Both the position numbers and the translations under genes were made by a program. DNA of 18,435 nt from CAYNYI01 sp964401455 (GTDB taxonomy: Bacteria > Fibrobacterota > OXYB2-FULL-49-7 > CAYNYI01): the NCBI GenBank assembly GCA_964401455.1, contig CAYNYI010000065.1:1-18435 (forward strand), given 5' to 3'. A model generated the notes under the pieces. It made no database searches and was not told the origin of the DNA. It was given only the letters and a program-made list of their open reading frames with translations. Shown piece by piece: positions 1 to 7,370 of this stretch. Each line of letters starts with the position of its first letter. Positions within the stretch are counted from its first letter, which is position 1.

Positions 1-29
1 AGTACTAAGCTTTCAAGCAGCCGCCGAAT

Positions 30-131
30 TTACAGAAAGAAAGATACACTCTCCATTGAAGTCGCGCCCGGATTTTTCTGTATATAGAAAAGTATGTCAA
101 GCCAGCGTTCAAGCGTCTTAATGTCTGACAT
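30..131 (-). CDS. Small ORF, possibly the N-terminus of a helix-turn-helix regulator
   Basis: This is a 33-codon ORF from ATG (129-131) to TAA (30-32). It begins MSDIKTLERWLDILFYIQ, followed by KNPGATSME. That resembles the first helices of HTH regulators of the WYL/DeoR type, where a 'LLDILFYI' helix precedes the recognition helix-turn-helix; this is recognition by eye only. The start lies 23 bp after the DUF523-DUF1722 stop on the same strand. It is preceded by a purine run containing eight G (C at 137-144), which could act as a ribosome binding site very close to the ATG. If the TAA is read through, about ten further codons follow to the window edge (IRRLLESLV), so the gene may be truncated, frameshifted or misread there. 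It may not be a real protein as it stands. Confidence 0.35.
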   Translation of the reverse strand: MSDIKTLERWLDILFYIQKNPGATSMESVSFFL

Positions 132-154
132 ATACTCCCCCCCCTTTAATCCCG

Positions 155-1132
155 CTATTTCACTCTTCCCTTACCCGAATCCGAAACTTCGGTAAGCCCG
201 GGAGGAAAAGGATGAAAAAAAGTCTGATTCAAAAGATAATCGGCTTTAAACCTCACAGCCCAGCTGTATAAAAGCCTCGTCACGGCACTCAGGGGAATAC
301 GCTCATCCCTGTACTCTTCCACCGTATCAAGAAAGAACTTTTTCTCTTCCTTACCAAGCTCTTTAGACATACCGCCGAAAATGTGAGAAAGAACATTAAT
401 AACGGAGTTCTGAGACGGGTGTTTCTGAAGAGCTTTCGCGAGAAGCTTTTCATATTCAGAAAAAATTTCATCGATATTTTTCTTGTCGTGAGAGGCAACC
501 GTTCGCCCCATTTCCCGAAGCGCGCTCTGATTATAACCCATCAACAGGTATTTGTTCCGGCTGTGAAAATCCACAAGGGAACGGGCCGAAGGATTTTTTT
601 TCAATTCACGAAAGGCGGCATTCCTGTATAAAACCGTTAGAAAATGCTCCCTTATGGTAAAATTATTCAGCCTTCCTTCTTCCTCAACAGTACTTCCCGG
701 ATATTCTTTTAAAACCGCCTCTCCGAAAAATCCGCTGCCGGCTTTGGAACGGGCCTCCTTATGACGCCCCTGATAAACTTTAACATTCAGGGGACCGCAG
801 CTCGGGCTGCGGGACTTCAGAATAAAGCCGTCGATATCAAGACCGCGCGCCATAAAATCAGCGATGAACTTTTTCATTTCTGAAGTGACGTCCTTCTCCG
901 AAGAAGGCTGGTACAGAAATTTAGCGCCGTCTTCCTCTATTACCCTTATCGGCTGCCGCGGCACACCAAGCCCGATTTCCACTTCCGGACATTCAGTAAC
1001 TATGTCCGCGAATTTTTTGAGACGGTCAACAAAACGGTCGTTTATTACCTGACGGTTATAGCGGCAGGCCTCAAACCCGAGACACTTTGAGACAAACACA
1101 ACAGGACGCGGAAATTTCATTTCATTACTCAC
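155..1132 (-). CDS. DUF523-DUF1722 fusion protein (YbgA-like, TudS-related)
   Basis: A 325-residue two-domain protein. The N-terminal DUF523 domain (about residues 10-150) has Cys17, Cys23, Cys48 and Cys112 in the contexts SKCLG, ACRYN, ECPEVEIGLG and SPSCGPLN. DUF523 includes the thiouracil desulfidase TudS, which uses three cysteines to hold a [4Fe-4S] cluster; Cys17, Cys48 and Cys112 are the likely equivalents here. The C-terminal DUF1722 domain (about 158-315) shows the family-like DFHSRNKYLLMGYNQ segment and the end motif YLLNQTFFHPFP. Length and architecture match E. coli YbgA-type proteins, whose function is not settled. Desulfuration of a nucleobase or of tRNA is only an inference. 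The start is GTG at 1130-1132, with AAGG five bases upstream. The next ATG is codon 5. The GTG overlaps by four bases (GTGA) the TGA that closes the read-through frame of the upstream HAD gene, which indicates translational coupling. Confidence 0.85.
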   Translation of the reverse strand: MSNEMKFPRPVVFVSKCLGFEACRYNRQVINDRFVDRLKKFADIVTECPEVEIGLGVPRQPIRVIEEDGAKFLYQPSSEKDVTSEMKKFIADFMARGLDIDGFILKSRSPSCGPLNVKVYQGRHKEARSKAGSGFFGEAVLKEYPGSTVEEEGRLNNFTIREHFLTVLYRNAAFRELKKNPSARSLVDFHSRNKYLLMGYNQSALREMGRTVASHDKKNIDEIFSEYEKLLAKALQKHPSQNSVINVLSHIFGGMSKELGKEEKKFFLDTVEEYRDERIPLSAVTRLLYSWAVRFKADYLLNQTFFHPFPPGLTEVSDSGKGRVK

Positions 1133-1275
1133 GCGAACCTTGCCCGATAAAGCTCGGAAACGGCGGCCGCGAAATCACGGCAGTCCTTTATGCTGACGGA
1201 AACAGGTTTTCCCTGCTTTTTCACAATTTCCTCGGCTTCGCATCCGAACAAAGGAAAGAAAACGGTATTATTTTA
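1129..1275 (-). pseudogene. C-terminal remnant of the HAD gene beyond an in-frame TAA
   Basis: Immediately after the TAA (1273-1275) that ends the HAD ORF, the same frame stays open for 47 codons to TGA at 1129-1131. The translation begins NNTVFFPLFGCEAEEIVKKQ and ends AAAVSELYRARFA. It looks like the normal C-terminal end of a HAD Rossmann domain, following directly on the GDMENDIPSV motif. The closing TGA overlaps the GTG of the next gene by four bases, the usual spacing in an operon. Together these suggest an original protein of about 382 codons, now split by one nonsense codon, or a sequencing error. I read the frame codon by codon and no frameshift is needed. Confidence 0.75.
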
Positions 1276-2277
1276 AACAGAAGGGATATCATTTTCCATG
1301 TCTCCCACAACGAGAGAGAAAAAGTCCTCATTTCCAAAAACATCTTTCGCGTATTCATGCAGACCGTTTTCCTTGCTGAAATTACCCTCTTTAGCTTTTT
1401 TGGAATGAAGATCCAACCCGTGGTCGCGGTGATACTGGGGAATTCTCCCGGTCGCCTCTCCGGCAATTTTGCTGAACTCCGCGAGTTTATCATAATCAAA
1501 CTCAGGTTTATCCTTATCGTCAATCCATATACCGATGCGCCCGTCCGGAATTTCTTTTACTCTGACAGAGATAAGTGAATGCTTCCGTGTAAGTGCGGTG
1601 TGGACACCCTTTAGATTTGAAACATCGTTTTTAAAAAGTATCAGATTATTGTCCTTGTCGAACTCCGCCTCGGAGCCCTCTGCTATCGCGTCATAGAGCT
1701 GGACCATTGTGGGGCGCCTTCCATCTACAAGAGGATGCGAAAGAAGATCTCCGTGCTCGTCACCCTCCACAACAAGAGCTCCGGTGCCCGCGGAATAGTT
1801 TCCCTGAAAGGCGACTTTGAGACCGTGCTTTGCCATCAAATCGAAAACAGTCTTCATAAAACCGAAGCTCTCCGACTCGTCGAAAGGATAGAGATATTTT
1901 ACATCCTCTCCCTTAAAATATACCTGACCGTATTCACATACTATATCAACAGGGGCCTTCAGTTTGTTTTGCTGGTAGTACTTCATTGTGGCAAGGTCCC
2001 AGCCGGTCATGAGCGTAACGGCGATACTCTCGTTTTCCATAAGCATCTCACAGGCTTCTTTGCTTCCCGGATACGGCGTCAGGGAATTATCGGCCGGGTC
2101 CACCATCGGACCGTTAACATCAAAACCGACTACCATATTTTTCTTTATGCTTATTGTTCCCTCGTTTTCGAGCTTCTCGAGGCTGTTCATGGTATTCACG
2201 ATATTTTCCGCATCGACCCCGAATTGTGAAGCGAATGATACTGTTTTTTCCGAGAGGTTTTCTTTGGTAAAGGGCAT
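1273..2277 (-). CDS. HAD-superfamily hydrolase, probably cut short by a nonsense codon
   Basis: A 334-residue cytoplasmic protein with HAD motifs in order. Motif I is VVGFDVNGPMVD (Asp53). Motif II is VTLMTGW (Thr91 or nearby). Motif IV, VVGDMENDIPSV, lies at the extreme C-terminus (Asp326, Asp330). The large insert between motifs II and III fits the Cof/phosphomannomutase/sucrose-phosphatase-like HAD group. The substrate cannot be read from the sequence, but a sugar phosphate is plausible given glmS upstream. Two things are odd. Motif I reads DxN where most HAD phosphatases have DxD, so the usual acid/base aspartate is missing. The ORF also stops straight after motif IV, where a beta strand and helix should follow; those are present past the TAA. 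The start ATG has AAAGGAG nine bases upstream. The gap of 126 bp from glmS shows no convincing terminator. Confidence 0.8.
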   Translation of the reverse strand: MPFTKENLSEKTVSFASQFGVDAENIVNTMNSLEKLENEGTISIKKNMVVGFDVNGPMVDPADNSLTPYPGSKEACEMLMENESIAVTLMTGWDLATMKYYQQNKLKAPVDIVCEYGQVYFKGEDVKYLYPFDESESFGFMKTVFDLMAKHGLKVAFQGNYSAGTGALVVEGDEHGDLLSHPLVDGRRPTMVQLYDAIAEGSEAEFDKDNNLILFKNDVSNLKGVHTALTRKHSLISVRVKEIPDGRIGIWIDDKDKPEFDYDKLAEFSKIAGEATGRIPQYHRDHGLDLHSKKAKEGNFSKENGLHEYAKDVFGNEDFFSLVVGDMENDIPSV

Positions 2278-2403
2278 TTTCTAAAACTCCTTTTATTTAT
2301 TTTTCTATAAAATACTTACTTAAACAGCCTGAAATATAACTAATTTACCGGACCTGTGTGAATTGCTTATTCATGCTTTCGGAGGTTCCGGACAACCCGG
2401 CTT

Positions 2404-4230
2404 TTACTCTACCGTCACACTCTTGGCGAGATTTCTCGGCTGATCAACATCACATCCGCGGATAACGGCTATATGGTAGGCCAGAAGCTGAAGGGGAATA
2501 ACAGTAAGAAGCGGCATGAGTTCCGGCATTGTCCGGGGAACACGTATAATATGATCGGCCATACCCCTGAACTTTTCCTCGTCCTCGTCGGTAATAACAA
2601 TTATATCGCCCTCCCTCGCTTTCACTTCCTGCATATTGGAGAGCACTTTATCGAAAAGAAAACCGGATGTGGCAATAAAGACCACCGGCATATCCTTGTC
2701 GATAAGGGCGATCGGCCCGTGTTTCATCTCCGCGGCGGGGTAGCCCTCGGCGTGAACATAACTGATTTCCTTAAGTTTTAGAGCGCCTTCAAGAGCTACA
2801 GGAAAATTATACCCCCTGCCGAGATAAAGAAAATTCGAGGACCTGGCGTATTCCCCGGCGTATCTTTTTATGCGGTCGTTATTCTCGAAAATTTCCTCTA
2901 TTTTAGACGGGAGAGCCTTAAGCTCCCGGCATATTTCTATACCTCTCTCCTGAGAGAGCCGCCTCATTCGCCCGAGCATAAGCGCGAGCATGGAGAGCAC
3001 AGTTACCTGAGAGGTGAAAGCCTTTGTGGAGGCGACTCCGATTTCAGGACCGGCATGCAGATATATTCCGCCGTCCGTTTCTCTTGCTATAGTACTGCCG
3101 ACAACATTGGATATACCAAGGACAGTCGCCCCCTTGTGGCGCGCTTCACGCAGGGCCGCCAGAGTATCGGCCGTTTCACCCGACTGGGAAATTACAAAAA
3201 CGAGGGTCTTGTCGTCAACGATGGGGTTTCTGTATCGGAATTCCGAAGCGTATTCAACTTCCACGGATATTCCCGCCAATTCTTCGATTAAATACTCCCC
3301 GACCAGACCCGCATAATAAGAAGTACCGCATCCTATAATTATTATTTTTTTTATTCTTCGGAGCTCCTGATGGACAAGATTCAGCCCGTCGAGCCTCGCG
3401 GTACCGTGTTCATCGAGGATCCTGCCGCGCATGCTGTTTCTGACTGTGGAGGGCTGCTCAAAGATTTCCTTGAGCATAAAATGGTCGAAAAGCCCTTTTG
3501 AAATATCCCTTGCATCAAAATCTACCTTTTCCTCACATCTTTTAACGGAAGCATTGCTGAGATTAGTGACATTGTATCCGTCCTCGGTAATCTCGGCGAC
3601 ATCGTTGTCGGCAAGATAAACAATCCGGTCGGTGTACTCCCCGAAAGAACTGATATCGGAACCGATAAAGTATTCCTCTTCGCCGATACCGAGAACAATA
3701 GGGTTCCCCCTGCGGGCCGCTATTATTTTACCGGGGCAGTCCTCCGAAACGACCGCAATACCGTATGTGCCGTGCACAAGGCCGAGTACTTTAAGAACGG
3801 CTTTTTTAAGATCACCTTCATAAAAATGGGCTATAAGATGGGCAAGAACCTCGGTATCGGTTTCCGACTCGAACTCAATATTCTCCGCGGCCGGAATTTC
3901 TCTGAGTTCCATATAATTTTCTATGATACCGTTATGAACAATAGAAATTTTTCCGTCATAACTTGTGTGGGGATGAGCGTTTTTTACAGAAGGGGCTCCA
4001 TGTGTGGCCCAGCGTGTATGGCCGATACCGCAAGCGCCATCGCCCTTTATTCCCGAGGTTTCTTTCTCGAGTTCCGCCAATTTGCCGAGTGCGCGGTAAA
4101 CATTCGTTTCTCCTTTGCCCTGAATACAAATACCAGAACTGTCATAACCCCGGTACTCAAGTCTGCGGAGTCCGCCGATCAGGACGTCTTTAATATTCCT
4201 TTTTCCTGTATATCCTACTATTCCGCACAT
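2404..4230 (-). CDS. glmS: Glutamine--fructose-6-phosphate aminotransferase (isomerizing)
   Basis: GlmS makes glucosamine-6-phosphate from fructose-6-phosphate and glutamine, the first step towards UDP-GlcNAc for peptidoglycan and lipid A. It is a cytoplasmic enzyme. The 608-residue length is normal. The N-terminus MCGIVGYTG supplies the catalytic Cys once Met is removed, so the start is fixed. The class II glutaminase domain (about 1-220) includes HTRWATHG and NAHPH. Two SIS sugar-isomerase domains follow: the first with IGCGTSYYAG and VISQSGETADT, the second with GRGYNFPVALEGALKLKEIS and EMKHGPIALI. The C-terminal signature DQPRNLAKSVTVE is intact. The 90 bp upstream is too short and unlike a glmS ribozyme, and I see no other leader element. 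There is no Shine-Dalgarno at a normal distance; the AAAGGGGGA run lies about 21 bases from the ATG. Confidence 0.98.
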   Translation of the reverse strand: MCGIVGYTGKRNIKDVLIGGLRRLEYRGYDSSGICIQGKGETNVYRALGKLAELEKETSGIKGDGACGIGHTRWATHGAPSVKNAHPHTSYDGKISIVHNGIIENYMELREIPAAENIEFESETDTEVLAHLIAHFYEGDLKKAVLKVLGLVHGTYGIAVVSEDCPGKIIAARRGNPIVLGIGEEEYFIGSDISSFGEYTDRIVYLADNDVAEITEDGYNVTNLSNASVKRCEEKVDFDARDISKGLFDHFMLKEIFEQPSTVRNSMRGRILDEHGTARLDGLNLVHQELRRIKKIIIIGCGTSYYAGLVGEYLIEELAGISVEVEYASEFRYRNPIVDDKTLVFVISQSGETADTLAALREARHKGATVLGISNVVGSTIARETDGGIYLHAGPEIGVASTKAFTSQVTVLSMLALMLGRMRRLSQERGIEICRELKALPSKIEEIFENNDRIKRYAGEYARSSNFLYLGRGYNFPVALEGALKLKEISYVHAEGYPAAEMKHGPIALIDKDMPVVFIATSGFLFDKVLSNMQEVKAREGDIIVITDEDEEKFRGMADHIIRVPRTMPELMPLLTVIPLQLLAYHIAVIRGCDVDQPRNLAKSVTVE

Positions 4231-4320
4231 AACTAGCTATAATATAACAAATCCCCCTTTAAAATCAAAACCAGAAATATTACCGCCGGTACTCATAGAA
4301 AAAATTATCTTTTTGAAATC
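4231..4320. promoter_or_regulatory. Divergent promoter region between glmS and the GH13 gene
   Basis: This 90-bp AT-rich gap separates the divergent starts, so both promoters must lie here or just inside the genes. On the minus strand, TTGATT (4263-4268) and TATATT (4241-4246) are 16 bases apart; TATTAT two bases further on is an alternative -10. The predicted transcript start would fall only a few bases before the glmS ATG. On the plus strand TATAAT occurs at 4238-4243, but without a good -35. Neither gene has an SD at normal spacing. These assignments come from consensus matching by eye and are tentative. Confidence 0.4.
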
Positions 4321-5799
4321 ATGAATAAACATCCTGCAGCAGTCTATCAATGTTTCGTAGAAAGCTTTTCGGACGGAGGAATCCCCGTTTCGGACAGAAA
4401 AGGGCTTTATCCCGGAGAAATCCACGGCACGCCGGCTAAATTTCTCGACTGGGAAAACGAACACAACGAATACAGTCTCGGAAGTTCCTTTTACGGAGGC
4501 AACCTCTATGGTGTGGATAAAGCCGTAAACGGCTATCTGCCGGAACTCGGTATCGACATGCTTTATCTCACCCCGGTTTTTAAAGCGCCTTCCAATCACA
4601 AATACGATACAGAAGACTATGAGAAAATAGACCCGTGTTTTGGCGGAGCAGAAGCGTTCGGAAAATTGGCAGACTCCTGTGCAAAAAGAAAAATTGACCT
4701 CATACTTGACGGAGTTTTCAACCATACCGGAGACACTCATCCATGGTTTAAAAAAGCACTGGCCGGAGAAAAACTTTTTGAGGATTATTATATAAAAAAC
4801 AGTGACGGATATTTTATTAAATGGAACGCGATAGAAACCCTTCCGGTACTGGACCATAATAATCCGGAAATCAGAAAATACTTTTACGGCCCGGGCGACT
4901 CCATCGTAAACCGTTATCTTGAAAAAGGCGCTTCCGGATGGAGGCTTGACGTTGCGGAAAAACTCGGCAAAGATGCCATAAAGGGAATAAAAAGAAGAAT
5001 AAAAGAAGACTTCCCCGGACGAAAGCTGTACGGTGAAGTAATGGACACCTATGGAAAAGAATGGCTCGGAGACGGCCTTCTCGACGGTGTAATGAACTAT
5101 GTTTTTCTCGGAAATACCGTCAACTTTTTAACAGGAAAAATTGACGGAGAGGAATATCTGTTTGAGCTGGATAAAATGTACCGCGAATACCCCGCAGAAG
5201 GGCTTTTCAACAGCTGGAATATAATCAGCACTCACGACACCAACCGGATGATCTTCGAGACAGGCGGAAACCAGAACCTTTTTAAATCGGCTGTAGCGCT
5301 TCAGTTTACATATCCCGGTATTCCCATGATTTATAACGGTGATGAACTCGGAATAGTCCCCGGAGAAAAAGACATAAACCAAAGAAGCGGAATAGACTGG
5401 AAAAGGACAGATATGCTGGGGCTTAAATCAGGAGGACCGTCTAAAGTAACGGGAACCATGGACTGGAATAAAGTCAATGAATATTCCAGCTTCTACCATT
5501 TTTACAGACATCTTATATATTTGCGGAAAACTGCTCCCGCCCTTTCTGAGGGAGACTTCATTCCTCTTTATTCAGGAAAGAATATCATAGCTTTTGCCCG
5601 GAAAAAGGCACAGAGCATCGTCCTTACGATAGTAAACCGCGGTCCGGTAGAGGAAATTGTTTTAAAACTGCCGGAAAATGTTTTCGGAGAAATCAGAATT
5701 TTAAAAAATGAGCACGGCCCTCTTCGCGACATAAAAATAACAAGCCCGGAAATAAATATAAGAGTGGAAACCGAGAGCTCGTCCATACTTTGCGGCTGA
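4321..5799 (+). CDS. GH13 alpha-amylase family enzyme, cytoplasmic (maltodextrin hydrolase type)
   Basis: A 492-residue alpha-glucan hydrolase or transferase of glycoside hydrolase family 13. All four conserved regions are present: region I DGVFNHTG (130-137), region II GWRLDVAEK with nucleophile Asp210, region III GEVMD with acid/base Glu239, and region IV ISTHDTNR with transition-state stabiliser Asp306. MIYNGDELG (336-344) and KYDTEDYEKIDPCFG (94-108) are also typical. The end of the protein looks like the usual beta-sandwich C domain. There is no signal peptide and no N-terminal CBM34-type domain, so it probably acts on imported or stored oligosaccharides in the cytoplasm. Neopullulanase, cyclomaltodextrinase or maltogenic specificity cannot be told apart by eye. 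The ATG is not preceded by a clear SD, but the GH13 fold begins at AVYQCF, which supports this start. It is the only plus-strand gene here and runs convergent with lnt, 41 bp away. Confidence 0.93.
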   Translation: MNKHPAAVYQCFVESFSDGGIPVSDRKGLYPGEIHGTPAKFLDWENEHNEYSLGSSFYGGNLYGVDKAVNGYLPELGIDMLYLTPVFKAPSNHKYDTEDYEKIDPCFGGAEAFGKLADSCAKRKIDLILDGVFNHTGDTHPWFKKALAGEKLFEDYYIKNSDGYFIKWNAIETLPVLDHNNPEIRKYFYGPGDSIVNRYLEKGASGWRLDVAEKLGKDAIKGIKRRIKEDFPGRKLYGEVMDTYGKEWLGDGLLDGVMNYVFLGNTVNFLTGKIDGEEYLFELDKMYREYPAEGLFNSWNIISTHDTNRMIFETGGNQNLFKSAVALQFTYPGIPMIYNGDELGIVPGEKDINQRSGIDWKRTDMLGLKSGGPSKVTGTMDWNKVNEYSSFYHFYRHLIYLRKTAPALSEGDFIPLYSGKNIIAFARKKAQSIVLTIVNRGPVEEIVLKLPENVFGEIRILKNEHGPLRDIKITSPEINIRVETESSSILCG

Positions 5800-5840
5800 A
5801 AAGCTAAAGAGCCTTTCTTAACCGCCGGAAGCACAGGATA

Positions 5841-7370
5841 TTAGGAGACCGGGGTTTTTAAAAAAACCGCCGGCAGGGAAATAATAAGAATTATAAAAGC
5901 CAACACTCCGGCCGCGTCTCCCGCCTTTGAAAACACTGTCTCCTCCGTAAAAAGCGGAGCATCTCCGGTATATGCCGCCGCCTCAAAAAGCGGTGTTTGA
6001 TGAGAAGCTGTTCCGTCCGGCAGAATGATCGCGGAAATACCGGTATTGGTTGCCCTTATTACTGTTCGCCGGTTTTCCACCGCCCTGAATTTAGCCATGT
6101 TGAAATGATGATGCGGCATATCGGAATCTCCGAACCAGCCGTCATTAGAGATATTGATAATAAGATTGGCGCCTTTATTAACAAATTTTCTTACATGCGA
6201 GGGATAAATAATCTCATAACAAATAAACGGAGCGGCAAGCACTTTTCCTGTTTCAAAAAGCTTCATCCTTTTCCCGAAAGAGAAATCCGCTTCCCCGAGA
6301 TCCACCCGGCTCAATACCGGAAAATAGTTTTCGAAAGGAAGATATTCGCTGAAAGGAACAAGTTTGATCTTGTCATAGTCCTGTATTCGTCTGTCTTGCG
6401 GACGCGCGAGCATCATAGAGGTATAAAATTCAGGTTTATCGGCCATCTCATAACGCAGAGACCCGAAATATAAATCGGTGCCGGACTCGTTTACAAAATC
6501 CCGTATTCTGTCTCTGACCTTTCTGCGGAGATTAAACCAGCATGGTACCGCCGACTCGGCCCAGATAATCATATCAGGATTTTTTGGAAGGATGCTTCTT
6601 GAAAGTGAGATATTACTGTCTATCACCCGGTATAAAAATTCCGGGTTCCATTTTACATTCAAATCCACATTTGTCTGCACCAGACCGGCCTTCACCGCTT
6701 CAGACTCATCAATATTCCTGGCTGTCCGCTTTTTCTCAGCAAAACCGTAAATCAGCATAAATACGCACAAAGCGATAAGAAACGCGCCGTATAGAGCGCC
6801 TCTTTTCCGGGAAACCGCTGTCGAAGTATAAACGGCGCTTCCAAAAGCGCATATTAAAAGCGAGTAGAAATATACTCCGGCAACAGAAGAAAACTGCATA
6901 AAGCTGTTATAAACTCCGGCTGTATATCCTACAGTCGTCCAGGGAAAGGATATCTGTCCCAGACTGCGCAGATATTCCAGACCGGTCCATAAAAACGGAA
7001 AGGCTGTAAGAGCAAGCCCTTTTCCATACCTGGTCCTGAACCGGGAAAGGAGCCAGCCGCAGACGGCCTGATAGAGAGACATATACAGGGACAAAGCCGC
7101 GACACCGGTAAGGACAGCGGCCTTAACCTGAAGAGTTATCTCGCCTTTAACGACATTACCTGCCCAGTGCAGAGTATAGGCATTAAATACAAATCCGAAT
7201 AAAAACCACAGAAGAAACACCCGCGCGGGTTTCTCCCGGAAAGCGAGGCCTATCATAGCGGCGAGTACAAGTGGAGTTACCGGGGCAAGCCCGTGAGGAG
7301 GAAAACTGAAAATGAAAACAAACCCGCAAAAGGCGGCGATTAAAAAATTTTTTTTGTTATGTTTAATCAT
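5841..7370 (-). CDS. lnt: Apolipoprotein N-acyltransferase
   Basis: Lnt transfers the third acyl chain from a phospholipid to the N-terminal cysteine of lipoproteins, in the inner membrane with the catalytic domain facing the periplasm. The 509-residue protein has several membrane segments in residues 8-210, a nitrilase-fold domain (about 225-470), and a last membrane helix (about 486-506). The catalytic triad is visible: Glu272 in IIWAESAVP, a lysine in YDKIKLVPFSEYLPFE (Lys334 by alignment with nitrilases), and Cys384 in APFICYEI. NISNDGWFGDS and HHFNMAKFRAVENRR are family hallmarks. Length is normal. The ATG overlaps the rsmI stop by eight bases and has GGAG seven bases upstream, so it is probably the last gene of the operon. 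The 41-bp gap to the convergent GH13 gene holds no clear terminator. Confidence 0.97.
   Translation of the reverse strand: MIKHNKKNFLIAAFCGFVFIFSFPPHGLAPVTPLVLAAMIGLAFREKPARVFLLWFLFGFVFNAYTLHWAGNVVKGEITLQVKAAVLTGVAALSLYMSLYQAVCGWLLSRFRTRYGKGLALTAFPFLWTGLEYLRSLGQISFPWTTVGYTAGVYNSFMQFSSVAGVYFYSLLICAFGSAVYTSTAVSRKRGALYGAFLIALCVFMLIYGFAEKKRTARNIDESEAVKAGLVQTNVDLNVKWNPEFLYRVIDSNISLSRSILPKNPDMIIWAESAVPCWFNLRRKVRDRIRDFVNESGTDLYFGSLRYEMADKPEFYTSMMLARPQDRRIQDYDKIKLVPFSEYLPFENYFPVLSRVDLGEADFSFGKRMKLFETGKVLAAPFICYEIIYPSHVRKFVNKGANLIINISNDGWFGDSDMPHHHFNMAKFRAVENRRTVIRATNTGISAIILPDGTASHQTPLFEAAAYTGDAPLFTEETVFSKAGDAAGVLAFIILIISLPAVFLKTPVS

Noticed and set aside
1221..1578. Overlapping ORFs on both strands around the HAD stop, including a 163-codon plus-strand ORF
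   Set aside because: The translations are low in complexity and resemble no family. The minus-strand HAD frame continues through this region with coding-like sequence, so these are shadows.
2278..2403. Terminator or promoter between glmS and the HAD gene
   Set aside because: CCGGAACCT and AGGTCCGG can pair only with a bulge across a large loop, with no T-run. AT-rich -10-like strings lack a matching -35.
4231..4320. glmS ribozyme upstream of glmS
   Set aside because: The intergenic region is 90 bp, shorter than the known ribozyme core plus linker, and shows none of its pairing pattern.
4237..4857. A 206-codon minus-strand ORF opposite the 5' half of the GH13 gene
   Set aside because: It lies antisense to a gene with all four GH13 motifs. 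Its translation has no recognisable domain and no clear SD.
5800..5840. Possible bidirectional terminator between the convergent GH13 and lnt genes
   Set aside because: Only four-base pairings such as GGCT/AGCC can be drawn, and no T-run follows on either strand in the gap.
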